Source: Heliocybe sulcata
Lineage: Eukaryota; Basidiomycota; Agaricomycetes; Gloeophyllales; Gloeophyllaceae
Length of the DNA: 64,000 nucleotides
NCBI GenBank assembly: GCA_004369045.1
Contig: ML213514.1
Coordinates: forward strand, 108,596 to 172,595
Direction of reading: 5' to 3'
In this document: piece by piece, positions 45,397-57,723 of the stretch
How the letters are laid out: every line of letters starts with the position of its first letter
Numbering within the stretch: the first letter of the stretch is position 1
Translations under genes and position numbers: made by a program
The notes under the pieces: model-generated
Database searches by the model: none
The model's input: only the letters and a program-made list of their open reading frames with translations
Told to the model about the DNA's origin: nothing

Positions 45397-46263
45397 GGTC
45401 TGTGCGGAGACTAAAGAAAAGCGGGGTTTCGGACGATCTGTGAAGGTCAAGTTTGCTTGCGCGTCTTTGCAACTTCTCTGAATGTTTATTTGTCCCAGAG
45501 TGAGAACGATGACTGACAATAATGTGCATTACCTGGCGGAGTGCAGGGTACTGAATTAATAACATATGGTTCAGGTCGATCATCAGCTCACAAGTACCCT
45601 TGGACAACCTAGACAACGTCACTATCTGTCAGAACTGCCTCCATCGCGAACAAGGAGCGGAATATCTGTGGAGTTCGTCTCTCATAGCACACGACAGCAC
45701 CGCTACTCGGCTCGCTAGAAAGCGGGGTGATCCTGGAGCGCCAATGTGCCTGTCGGCAGTATAACGGTACAGCAGGCTGCCGCCATGTGCAGCCAGAGAA
45801 GGTTGAAAGTACTGACCCGCTCGAGCCTTTAGGTATTACGAATAGGCGCTGTTCATTCTCTTCCGGCAATGAAATGAGAGCAGGGCGTTGTTAAACATCT
45901 GTAGGTGACGGAACTCTGCCTATGACTAGTATATTCAAGTGCAGCGGCGACAGCTCATCAAGTTTCAAGGCCTCAGGCTTCATGGTGTCGGAGAACTGTC
46001 ATGGACTCATACATTACGTCGTATGAACCCTGAGTTTGTTGACAGTTATCAACATCACCGAGAACCAGGACTAAGGGACGCTGAGAGGGACATCGTCGAA
46101 GGTGCCTTCACCTAGTAGAGCTATCCAGGGTCAGGCGAGCAGGGAAAGGAGGTGATCGATTGCATTCTACAACGCTCATCCGTGAAGAGGCATGAGTCAG
46201 GCTGCACAACTGTGGCATTTCCTCGGACCAAATTTATATTGTCCATCAAGATCGCCCTTTCTA
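45397..46263. other. Intergenic, nothing recognised
   Basis: Start of the gene-poor 45.4-52.3 kb block. No supported feature. Confidence 0.5.
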
Positions 46264-47864
46264 CTAGGATCCAGCCTGCCCAGCTGGCTGTCTGGACAGA
46301 GACAGCAGGTGCATAGAAAGTCTCAAGCGACCCGAACTGGGCTTTTTCTCGAGCACTGGACCGAGTCTGAGAGCTTCGGGAGATTCGCTATTGGGCGGCT
46401 GATTGTCTGATAGAGATAGCTGCACAGCTATACCTTCGCGGACCTTGATCTCAAAATAAACTTCCGTAGAAATTTGGCGCCTAAGCATCCTGTTCAAGAC
46501 ATACATGACCCATGTGGTACATCCTAGCCTGCGTATATTCAGAGTACTCACCTCGTCACATGTCCCCGGACGGTCTCCGTAAAACGCGACGCTCCCATGG
46601 CGCCCGAAAAGAAGATAATATGCTTTCACACCATATGGCACAGACCGTTCCCCGATGTTTCCAGCACTTCTGTAGGCTGTCAGGAAGGCAGGGTCGTACG
46701 GCCTAAACCAAAATGTCGGTCTCGGGGAATCCACGGTATGTCGCAAGCATATGCTGCGGAAAATTCCTGGCGAGTCATGTAATGTAGAGGTGTCAGCAAT
46801 TTCGACATAGAACGCATTGAGATAGAATGTTAGCAAGGGAGTGGCAACTCATGAACGGCGAAACTGGCCTCTGCTGCCATGCTTACCCTTTTCCTTCTGC
46901 GCTGTGCACCACAGTGGCGGACACCCAGGATGCTGTTTTTATTGGATCAAACTCTGAGTGTAGCCGTGGTTCCAATGAGGACAGGTACAAAAAGGAATCC
47001 TTTCCCGGATATTCTTGTATTCTTTGCGCAGTAGAACGGCCCGCATCTATCGGTGCGACCTGTGCTTTTCTAGGCTCGTAAGTCATGCGGACATGTCGCG
47101 CAGGTTACAAGAGCTGGATTCCGCGGCCGTTGTATCAGTCGCAGCACATCTGCATGCTCTGCCGTGAGACGAGAATGATAAGCCAAGGCGAGCCTGCGCC
47201 GGGGGCTCTGCACCAAAGCCATTGGGTTGCTTGGGACGTGGCACGCACAGGTATGCCCGAGCGGAGAGCAAACAGACAACCGACGTGTAGGGTTCCTCCC
47301 CCCAATCGACGTGGGGCTCATAGAAAAAACCGAACCTCGGGATATTCCGGTCTGAAGCCAGTGTCGGTGCAAGGTCTCCGCGGTCATTATCGGTGCTTGA
47401 AGAAAACTTGTTCAAGGCATGCAAACAGCATTCCAGGGCGTCTTGCAGCTGACAGATTCTAACCGAGGTCTGACCGTAGCATAACGTATGCTGTGCCATA
47501 TATATGCCGAGTTTCTTCTCTTTTGAGAGTACTGCGGGCCTTTCGAGAGGGCGAACGTAGAGCCTCCGCGAGGCACTGTCCGGAATGACTGAGTAACCGC
47601 ATCGGCAGCGGGCCACGTAGACACCCTGGACTGGGTAATTGACAGCCTCTAGGTGCTGATACAGCGCTGAATCCAGTCCAGACAGGGATCCAGCAGCAGC
47701 TGGTCAGGCCGAGGATGCACTTCTAACTGAATACACTGGATGGAGCGCAGTGAAGGGCGCTCCCGGAAAAAGCCGAGTTCATTCTGTTTAATTGCGCAAT
47801 ATCGTTCTACATGCCACAAGTATTGACGGAATTTGGACCAAATCATGTTACCAGGGCTTCCCAT
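46264..47864 (-). CDS. Hypothetical gene, unknown family, model incomplete
   Basis: Minus-strand frames that look protein-like and can be partly spliced. From an ATG at 47864 (MGSPGNMIWSKFRQYLWHVE) a GT donor after RSIQ joins an acceptor in frame with LYQHLEAVNYPVQGVYVARC and RCGYSVIPDSASRRLYVRPL. Further on are LGIYMAQHTLCYGQTSV and IPRFGFFYEPHVDWGEEPY. A second block at 46264-46836 (MLTFYLNAFYVEIADTSTLH) may be later exons, but I could not join it. I do not recognise the family. It sits in a gene-poor region and may be a lineage-specific gene or a decaying one. Confidence 0.35.
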
Positions 47865-50800
47865 TCAATGACCTGCAACCTCTCATTTGATATGATGAGT
47901 AATCCTGTCGTCTCAAACTGAAGCTATGGTGGTCTTTCCATGTCACAGAACGGTTTCCGACTTTCAACAGGTCACAGGTCTACGTTGATCCGCGGTGCGC
48001 CGATGCAGCAAGCGCTCGGATATCGTTGCCAAAGTATAGTCAAGAGCGCGAAACTGGCCGCATGTCTCCGGAGGTGCGTTCATATAGGGCCCATTCTGTA
48101 TCAGACGAAGTGGGAAGCTTGATTAACACTACCCTCAGGCTTCGAGTCGATGGGTAGTGCATGCATCTTTAGTAAGTCTCGAGATGTGATAGGTCTGTCA
48201 ATGGCGTTAGTGAACGCCACGCATACTGGCGGAGGACCATTGCAATCCACTGCGACGTCCGTAATAACGGCTATGAAACAACAGCCGCTTTTACTCCCGG
48301 AACAAGCACGTCAGCTGCATGGCGACCAGAAATGTCCGTAGCTAGGGACATCCTACTGTTACCCGGTGTCCCATCTGTGCAGGACGATCAACTTGTGTGC
48401 GAGGCCTAGGAAGAAGAAGGGCAGGCCTCATCCCTCTAGATTCCAGTACCGGTCAGTAACCGCTATATCCGAGTGAACGTCGGAATTCCGAAACATGTAA
48501 GTGTTTCAATCATTGATATATGATGGTGTTCGCACACATGCTGAGCAAATGATTTCTCCAGATACTAGGTACGCACACTGTATACGGTATAGTCGCAGCC
48601 CGAGGTAGGACTGCCGAGGGATACTAGGACCAACGTAGCATTGAAGCTGAGCAACACTGTCTTCCCAAGTTTAGACAGCGCTGATCAATGCACTCCTGAG
48701 ATTGTCGGGTAGCTATATGCCATATCTAGATATTGGCGAGATCTCAGGTGAGGACGTCAGTACGTCTGTCGCTGCAAGATTCCACGGCATTGTACTCACA
48801 CGGCCGGCGGTTATTTGGGGGACGTCATAATATGGCAGTAGTTTGATCATGCATCACAGGTATCTATTCGGCGAGCCAGGAGGAGGTCGAGCCCGATTTC
48901 AATAATGAGGGGCCCATTCGTAGCATCTGAGTCAATTGCGGCGCTGGACATCATCAGAGGTTAGGATTGGTCATACCTCGTACATGCAAGATCGCAAACG
49001 CATTCATAGGGATAAATGGGCATCAACACTTCCTCATCCAATAGTGACTTGACGATGCTCACCAAGAGCTCCGATTATGGATATCGATTAAGTTAAGTTG
49101 CTCACTCCTATGAACCTACCTAGGCAGGAAGACCGATTGGCACTTGGACCAGGCACTAACCGGGAATATTAATAAGAACGTATGATCAGGTAGTAAAACC
49201 CGATCATTAATCATAACCTCAAGGTTCTTAGCCCACACAGCTTTCGTTTTCGTGAGGTAACCAATCAAGCGCGCTACATTCCTCCGAAACAAGCACCAGA
49301 ATTCGCAAGAGATGTGATCGAATACCGCCTACATGGAGTCTCCTAACCATGTATACCGGTTCGTCAGGAGCGTAATTATGTGGGAACAACGTCCAGGGCA
49401 TGGTTGGGTGCGAAGGTATGTACAGCATTTATGGAATGCTTAGTGCACTCAGGATGCGAATTTGGGATGGGCGCGCGCAGTGATGTGGCTGGTGAATTAC
49501 GATATTTATCTGAAGGCGTGTTCGTGATAGAGAACTCGTGCTGTACAGCTTGGGCGGTGTACGGACGTCGAGGTGGGTTTCGTCGGACACGATTAGCTCT
49601 TGGAATGCCTATTGTCCCAGGTGTCGTACAGAGGTATTTCGGCTACACAGATTTGTGGTGTGGATGAGATACTCCGTTGGAAGTCTCAGCGGGCCCTCGA
49701 GTCGAGGTGAGTAAGACACTTGCGCTGGAGACGTTCACGACGAGAGTGAACCGTCGGAATGCATAAGCTCAAGGAATCCTCGCGTCGAAGCACGGCCGGC
49801 AAGCCGGATGGGAAGCGAGTAAATTGCTGCCTTACTTTGGTGGTGACGTGTCCATGAGATACGACTGGAACCTAAGCATGGAGCGTGCGATTTGCTTGAA
49901 GTGAGCGAAGGAGTCAGCGAGCACACACGAGGCAGTGACTTGGTTAATCAGGCGCCGTGCTCTAGTACCGAAGGTGAGGTGCACAGGAGGAACTGGCGTC
50001 TGAATCGGATTGCTTCAGTGTGACCCGGGAACAGAGTCATTCGACGGATAGTGATTCATTGGCGGTATGGATCAACGTGACTGGTGCCCCTAATACCCGG
50101 ATCTGAACGACTTCACTGCCTCGGAGAAGCAGCACTAGGCAATTAGAGGTGCTGCTGCAGCGTCGTGAGATCGCGCCCGAGCGGTGTGGCATCAGCGCAT
50201 CATGAGGTGAACCCGATCGGGATCAGTCGCCTTAGCGGGGGGAAGAGTATGTCTTATCCGGGGAAATGCACAGCAGCACGGTTGGATATGCTCTATGAGG
50301 CGACTCTTGTGATTTTCGCGAAGAGGAGGGAGATCCAAACTTCCAAAGGCTGGATGGGGAATGTGCGGTGAAGTGTTGCCTTCGTCTGGTGAAGTGGCCA
50401 TGACGCACACAGAAAGCGAAGTATGCAACGTGATATGCACTTCAAGTGAAGCGGAGGTATGCAGAATGGACCGGGGTGATCTCCCACGACGCTCAGAAGT
50501 ATGAGCGAGTACAGAGAACGTGACTGTATCGGTCGCCCATGGTGCGTGAGTAGTGACGATGTGGGCTTATGGGGCAACTACCGGTCCTGTTGTGGCTGGG
50601 TGATAGGTGATTTTTTGCTAACTGTAAAACTGGACGTAAGCGAGGATGTAGACGCTGTATGAGGTCCGGGCTGCCGCAGAGCAATCTTGGATTCATAGCA
50701 CTGAGATATTCGGCATCGATGATTACCTTCTTCATTGCACTAAGGCTCGGTGGAGCACAACTAGACATCCACAGGTGCGGCTAGAGCGTCATAAGCTCGT

Positions 50801-51092
50801 GCCACGAGCAATGCGGCAATGAAGCGCATCGCTGATTCTGATCAAAGAGCGACCTAGCACAGGGCGGGAGAACGCGCGGAATCGGAGGTGTACAGCAGCG
50901 CAGCGGGATAAACCCTTGCGAGGGCTGAGGGCTGAGCGTAATCAGGCCCATAAGGGAAAGCTGTACACGGTCACTTGAGCGATTACACATTTCACCCGGA
51001 ACGAACGGAAGCCTAAGGTCTTGGAAGACGTGGCATAAGCAAGGGCACAAGCAGACTCGGCCTTGAAGCGAGGAGTGTGACACCGTTAACGA
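47865..51092. other. Gene-poor stretch, nothing recognised
   Basis: 3.2 kb with many short frames on both strands, none supported. Between about 49400 and 51000 the plus strand is markedly rich in G and A, which produces spurious Pro/Leu/Ser-rich frames on the minus strand. Confidence 0.5.
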
Positions 51093-51820
51093 ATGCATTC
51101 ACAAGAGGCGGGGCAAGACGGCGTGACAGCGACTCTAGAGAACATTCTTTATGCACTGCCCGATGAACCTCCCGTCGGAGGTGCGATCGAACGGCATACA
51201 CATGCGGGAGCAGAGGTAAAGAAGTTTCTATCAAGTGATTTGAACGCTTCGGAGCGACAGGACCGCCTCGCAGTCTTGGGTCGTGCGGTTAATACTGCGC
51301 AAGGTACCAAGGACCCAAGAGCTCCACTGAGATCATCCAAGACATTATTTGAGACAGATACTAGGGGCTTTCCAGGTGAGTCTTGAGGCCAGTGGATAAT
51401 ACAAAGAAAGTCTTGTCCTTTGCTGGTCAAGCAGATGCAATTGTTTTCGCGTACAAGGCTCGCGGCGGGATCGACTTCAAGGTAAACCCCGATGCAGTGT
51501 TTGACCTCAAAAGCGGAACTGCCGAAGCTGCAGGGCCTCGAGCTTTTTATGAGGGTCAACAGCCGGGCTGTGTGCGGGTTGAAGTTAAAGTCGGGTCAAC
51601 AAGAGCCAGGACATGTACAAGGTCCGGCATTGGGGCAGGAAGTCTCGGGTGCGGCGCAGCCACGCTCCCAGTTCGCCTAACTCCGGACGAGGTCTCCGGC
51701 GGCCCACTGAAGAACCAATTCTTTCCAGGAAATAATGCAGATGGAACGAACTGGATATTCGATGCATCTTTCGAGTCAAATAGTGTCGCTTGTTCTACAC
51801 AGTGTAGGCGCTGGGACTGA
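51093..51820 (+). CDS. Hypothetical coding segment, unknown family
   Basis: A plus-strand frame from 51093 contains GGAIERHTHAGAEVKKFLSS and LNASERQDRLAVLGRAVNTA. A GT after GFP (about 51375) and an AG near 51430 would join it in frame to DAIVFAYKARGGIDFKVNPD and AVFDLKSGTAEAAGPRAFYE. The compositional regularity suggests real or recently real coding sequence, but no start, end or family can be fixed. It may be a fragment. Confidence 0.3.
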
Positions 51821-52295
51821 AGTGCGCGCCTATCACGCCCGAGTAGCGAGTGTACTGAACGCCGCACAGTTAAGCGCCCGGACCACAGAGGCGTGACAGG
51901 TGACGGTGGTCTCCGGTAATAAGGGACACTTCTCGAAGTTCCCACGCCTAGAAAACGCATTCATGTTCGGTCACAGAAAGCTGTGCGATTGCCGCCCTAG
52001 ACTGCTGTACAGCGAGGTGTTATAAAACACTACTGGCCATCTGATTCACGTCGCAAGCACTCGCTGTACGCTCTGTAGCCTCTGCTGACCGGGTGTCTCA
52101 CATCGCCGACACTCTTCCGCTTGTCGTCCTTAGGCTTGGTATTACGTACCGAGGCTGTGCTGTGTGGTCCAAATATCTGGCTCCAGACGTTGAACGACCT
52201 TGCACTTTGCATTCTTCCACGCCCCACGTTGCAAGCTCGCCTTTGCGTTGCCTTTCGCCTCCTTTCCTACCATACAGCTTTCTAGTTAATCCAGC

Positions 52296-55200
52296 ATGGA
52301 AGGGCGACCTATCCCTGCTATTGTTACAAGCGAGTTCGGCGACGAGGACGGCGGTGACCACCATCCACCTCAGCCATCCACCCCCCCTTTAGATTCACCA
52401 CCGCACAATCAACAGCATCATCGGTCTCCGAGCGACCCACAGTTTCTTTCACCATTATCCATTCTCAAACCGTCACACTCGCCCCGTAATTCACTGGATG
52501 GCCATAATTCAATGGGCGGTAGACTCTCTTTGGATGTCCCAGGCAGTCCGCACTCTCCTGCTCCGTCAGACGACGGGGCTTCTAGTTTTGGGACTGTTCC
52601 CCCGTCTCCCACGTTGTCTGCGCGGTCTTCTGTGCACTTTGCCGACCAGGCATCGCCCAGCGGATCGCCCAAGACTACACTTGCTCTGCGCCACAACAAT
52701 CCTGGCGACGGATTGACCAGCTTGAACATCCTCGGTCATGGCCGGAAAGGGAGCAACGCCAGTAATCTCACCTACGTCAGTGACGCCACTGCAAAAGCGG
52801 ATTCTGCTGAGGGCCACGACCAGTACCTCTCGGTCTCAGACGGGAAAAAGGAGCGCCGCGGTAGCGACGCACACAGCCAGCTTTCCGCTGCGAGCCCGAC
52901 GCAGACGTATGTGGATTCTGCCTCTGAGCGGTCTCCGTCTCGCTCTCGCTCGCGGAATGGAGTCAAAGGCAAGTCCTCTATGGAATCCGACTTGGAGATG
53001 TCTCCTCGCACGCCTTCTAATGAGGAGCACGACCCTATCCCGCGCGATAAGGGCAAGTCCAAGCAGACGGATGGGGATGACGAGGAGGGAGAAGGCAGTG
53101 GACGGCCTGGGCCTATCGACGCAAGCCAGGATATTGAAGTTAATCCTGAACCATTCGAGTTCCGGCCTTTGCAGCTGGCGTCCTTGGTTGATCCCAAGAG
53201 TTTGGAGGCGTTGGAAGCTCTCGGTGGAGCGCAGGGGTTGATGCGCGGACTTGGGACGACGGAGAAGGGGTTGTCGGCGAAAGGTACGCACGAAATTGAT
53301 CACGGCGGAGGCGATGGGAAGGGTGCTGGGAAGGGCAATTCTCAGCGGCATGAACCGACATCTAAGGCCGGCGGTGGGGGCGGGGAGCCCCCCAAGACCC
53401 ACAGGCTGCCGCCCTTGATAAAGGTCACGAGTACGGGGAGTAACGAAGAAGATCTCAACTCTCAGGGAGAGGAGGACGACGACGTCCACAAGAGACACAA
53501 TAATGAAAGTGACGAGGACGGTTCCTTTGATGGTCACGACGAGAAGGGGCCCGTCTACTCTGCCGGTATGGACGAACGGAAGCGCGTCTATGGTGCCAAT
53601 GTCTTGCCGCACCGCGCGAGCAAGAGTCTGCTGCAATTGATGTGGTTGGCTTTGAAGGACAAAGTTCTGGTGCGTATTCTCACTTCTTGCCGATTCTTTG
53701 CTTCTTCCGTGACGTGCACATATGCACCGAGAAGAAGTGGGCCGAAGAGAAGCTCATGGACTGATTAATCTCTTGCGTCCTTCTTCTGCAGATTCTGCTG
53801 TCTATCGCTGCGATCGTTTCACTGGCGCTCGGTCTCTTCCAGGATTTCGGTACGCCAAGGCCAGCCGGCGAGCCACCCGTCGACTGGGTCGAAGGTGTTG
53901 CTATATGCGTAGCCATTCTCATCGTGGTAAGTACCCCTGTCCTGTAACCTATTCTTCGGCTGATTTCTCACGTACGTACGTGACGTAACAGGTCATGGTC
54001 GGTTCGGTTAACGACTGGCAGAAGGAGCGTCAATTCAAGACGCTCAACGAGAAGAAGGAAGAGCGCGGCGTTAAGGTGATCCGGTCGGGCCTCGAGCGCG
54101 TCATCGACGTGCGCGAAGTCGTTGTGGGCGATATTTGCTTGCTGGAGCCCGGCGAGATTGTGCCGTGCGATGGCGTATTCTTATCAGGGCATAATGTGAA
54201 GTGCGATGAGAGCGGTGCAACGGGAGAGAGTGATGCGATTAAGAAGGTGTCGTATGAGGAGTGCATCGCGATGCGGGACAAGGAGGGCCATGAGCCTAAC
54301 CATACGGATTGTTTCATTGTCAGTGGAAGTAAGGTTCTCGAGGGCGTGGGCACCTATGTGGTTATTGCGGTTGGGCAGAAGAGTTTCAACGGGCGGATTA
54401 TGATGGGTACGCGGATTCAGTGAGTGTTCAGGACGTGCCGCTGACCATTCAACTAGCTCTCCGCGGTGACTCGGAGAACACACCACTCCAGTTGAAGCTG
54501 AACGACTTGGCGGAGCTCATCGCGAAGCTTGGGAGCATGGCTGGTCTTTTGCTGTTTACGGCGCTCATGATTCGGTTCTTTGTCCAACTTGGCACGAACG
54601 AACCGCAGCGGACTGCTAGTCAAAAGGGTATTGCGTTCGTCCAGATATTGATTATCAGTGTCACTTTGGTTGTTGTCGCTGTACCTGAAGGTGAGACTCT
54701 TCGGATCGTCTCAAGGTAAAGGTTGACCCCTAACTGCTCGTATAGGCTTGCCGCTTGCGGTCACGCTCGCTCTGGCCTTTGCTACGAAGCGCATGACTTC
54801 CGAAAAGCTCCTGGTTCGCGTCTTGGGTTCTTGTGAGACCATGGCGAACGCCTCGGTTGTATGCACAGATAAGACCGGCACGCTTACGCAGAACGTGATG
54901 ACTGTGGTCGCGGGTTCTGTCGGCATACACGCCAAGTTTGTCAAGCGGCTTGAGGAAAACCAAGCCCGCACGAACGCAGACGAGGAGGTGGAGGGAGCGG
55001 CACAGAAGAAACGCAGGCATGCGGACGACTTCTCGATTGATGAAACCGAGCTGCAAGGTGTCTTGAGCCCGCCGCTCGCCGAGCTCTTCAATGCGTCTAT
55101 TGCCATCAACTCGACTGCTTTTGAGGATGATGATCCGGAGAGCGGCGAGAAGGTCTTCGTCGGGAGCAAGACGGAAACGGCGCTCCTCAAGTTTGCGAAG

Positions 55201-57304
55201 GAGCTTGGATGGCCGCACTACGCAAAGATCCGGTCGGACGCGAATATCGTGCAGATGGTTCCTTTCTCCAGTGACAGGAAGGCTATGGGCGTCGTTGTCC
55301 GGATGCCTAATGGCGTCCACAGGCTATATCTCAAGGGCGCTAGCGAGATCCTCACCAAGATGTGCAACGACCATGTCATGGTCTACCAACGTGGCGCGGA
55401 GGAGCATCGCGATGCTGTTGAGAAGCAGCCTATTGACGACCTGAAGCGAGAGAACATCGACCGGACTATTATCTTCTATGCCAACCAGACGCTCAGGACT
55501 ATCGCAATGTGCTACCGTGACTACGAGTCGTGGCCACCGGCTGGTGCCAGACAAGTGTCGGAGGACGAAGTAAGTCATCATTTATCTGTGAATTTTTTAA
55601 TGCTTATCGTCGTCTTAGGTCGAATATGAGGATATTGCTAAGGACATGACTCTCATCGGCATCGTCGGCATTGAAGATCCCGTGCGTGAGGGCGTCAGGA
55701 CTGCTGTTGCTGATTGTCATCGCGCTGGCGTTACGGTCAAGATGTGCACTGGCGACAATGTTCTGACCGCTCGATCTATTGCCCTCCAGTGCGGGATCTA
55801 CACCAAGGGCGGCATTATCATGGAGGGGCCTATCTTCCGGCAGTTGTCGAAGGAGGAGCGGATGGACGTCGTCTCTCGCTTGCAGGTGCTCGCTCGCTCG
55901 TCTCCTGAGGACAAGAAGATCCTGGTCGAGAGTCTTAAGGAACTCGGCGAAATCGTTGGCGTCACAGGCGATGGTACCAATGATGGCCCTGCACTAAAGA
56001 CGGCTGATGTCGGCTTCTCTATGGGTATTGCTGGCACTGAGGTCGCGAAAGAGGCGTCTGATATCATCCTTATGGACGACAACTTCGCTTCCATTGTCAA
56101 GGCTATTATGTGGGGGCGCTGTGTGAACGACTCTGTCAGAAAATTCTTGCAGTTCCAGATCTCGGCCAACATTACGGCGGTCCTGATCACCTTTATCTCT
56201 GCTGTGGCCTCCTCGTCGGAAACGTCTGTGCTCTCTGCCGTACAGTTGCTTTGGATTAATATCATCATGGATACTTTCGCCGCTCTTGCGCTGGCTACCG
56301 ACCCGGCGTCGCCTGCTCTTCTGAACCGGAAGCCTGAATCGAAGACGGCTCCGTTGTTCAGTGTGGATATGTACAAACAGATCGCCGCTCAGTCGGCCTA
56401 TCAGACAACCATCACGCTTATCTTCCATTTCCTCGGTTTACGCATTCTTGGTCTCCCGTCAACTTCGCACAACGACGATATTGTCCAAACGCTTGTCTTC
56501 AATATTTTCGTGTTCGCGCAGATATTCAACTCTGTCAACTGTCGGCGTCTCGACAGGAGGCTGAACGTATTCGAGGGCGTTTCTAGAAATTACTACTTTA
56601 TTGGAATCACTCTAATCGGTTAGTGCTTTTCTGACGTTCAGCTTGATTGCCTTCTGACCGCTTTCACAGAGGTTGCTGTTCAAGTTCTTATTGTGTTCGT
56701 CGGCGGTGCTGCGTTCCAGGTTACGCAGATTGGCGGGACAGAGTGGGGCATCTCTATCGCCCTTGGTTTCGGCGCATTATTGATCGGGAGCTTGGTCCGC
56801 CTCATTCCCAACGGCCCTGTGACGAAGCTCTTCATCAAGCTGCGCCTCCTGCCGAATCCCAACGTGCTTCCGACTCAGAGTCCCCTGGCTGATGCAGAGT
56901 CTTGGAATAGGGCGATCGACCTTGTCCGCGACAACCTCGGGACATTCGCGAAAGTGCGTGGTGGCAGAATGAGAGGATCTTCCTTCGTTGGCAAGAGCCG
57001 CAATGCGCGGATGGAGCAAGGTCGTGTTGTGTAAGTTTCGCCTTGTGATCTCGGCTTCTCTGTTTCATGCTCATGCGTTTTCAGACCTTCGCTTTTGACT
57101 ATGGTGCCAACTTTGGTCGCGTCTTCGATAGGAGCGGGCTGGCAGCCGCAAGGCGGTTCACTCTCCGACCCTGCTCACAATGATCCGTCAAGGTCGACTG
57201 CAGCCTTATGGGAAGGGAAATTCCAGATCCACCCAGATACCCCCGCAGACGACCCATTCTTGAAGAAATGGGGAGGCTCCGGCGTCTCTCGCGGACAACA
57301 GTAA
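52296..57304 (+). CDS. PMC1: Vacuolar-type P-type Ca2+-ATPase (PMC1)
   Basis: Calcium pump of the P2B family that moves cytosolic Ca2+ into the vacuole; roughly 1,500 residues. Exon 1 is 52296-53669, with about seven introns after it. The first 440 residues are a disordered Ser/Pro/Asp-rich extension. Then YGANVLPHRASKSLLQLMWL, the actuator loop CDESGATGESD, transmembrane helix 4 with VVVAVPEGLPLAVTLALAFA, the phosphorylation site CTDKTGTLTQNVMTVVAG, the nucleotide-binding KGASEILTKMCN, the hinge VTGDGTNDGPALKTADVGFS, and helix 6 LLWINIIMDTFAALALATDP, which supplies Ca2+ ligands. The end is KKWGGSGVSRGQQ. All catalytic motifs are intact. The large 5' exon has an antisense 266-residue frame that I regard as a shadow. 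The next gene starts 419 bp downstream. Confidence 0.95.
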
Positions 57305-57723
57305 TGATTACGATTCAGATACACGTGTAATGCACAAGTCACGATTCCCCATGAAACTCATTATAGACACTCATCGGTGCTATCCTCCATTGCAATCATA
57401 ATGAACGCTGTAATATCGACGCATGTTGTTCCCCGGGGGGTATTTTGGCCGTATCCTTATACATATATGTATATAGACCATTGCTTTCGGCAATGATAAT
57501 CATACGAAGCTTTGCCTGATTTTCTGATCCATCTGCTTGGCACCCGTCCACGGAAGACATGGTCCACGGAAGCAGCAACCTTTCCTCCTGAAGCCACATT
57601 CGCGTTTGCATGTGAAATTCGTGTCGGTTATGGATTCGCCACACAGTTAGCTTGCGGCAGGTACCTCTTGTACCGGTTGTCGGTGAACACGTCTTTTGTG
57701 CCACTCCAGTGAAGTCAGGAAAC
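57305..57723. other. Intergenic between PMC1 and the citrate synthase
   Basis: Tandem spacer (+ then +), holding the PMC1 3' end and the citrate synthase promoter. Nothing else seen. Confidence 0.6.

Noticed and set aside
52836-53636. 266-residue frame antisense to PMC1
   Set aside because: Arg-rich shadow of a low-complexity coding exon; no independent evidence.
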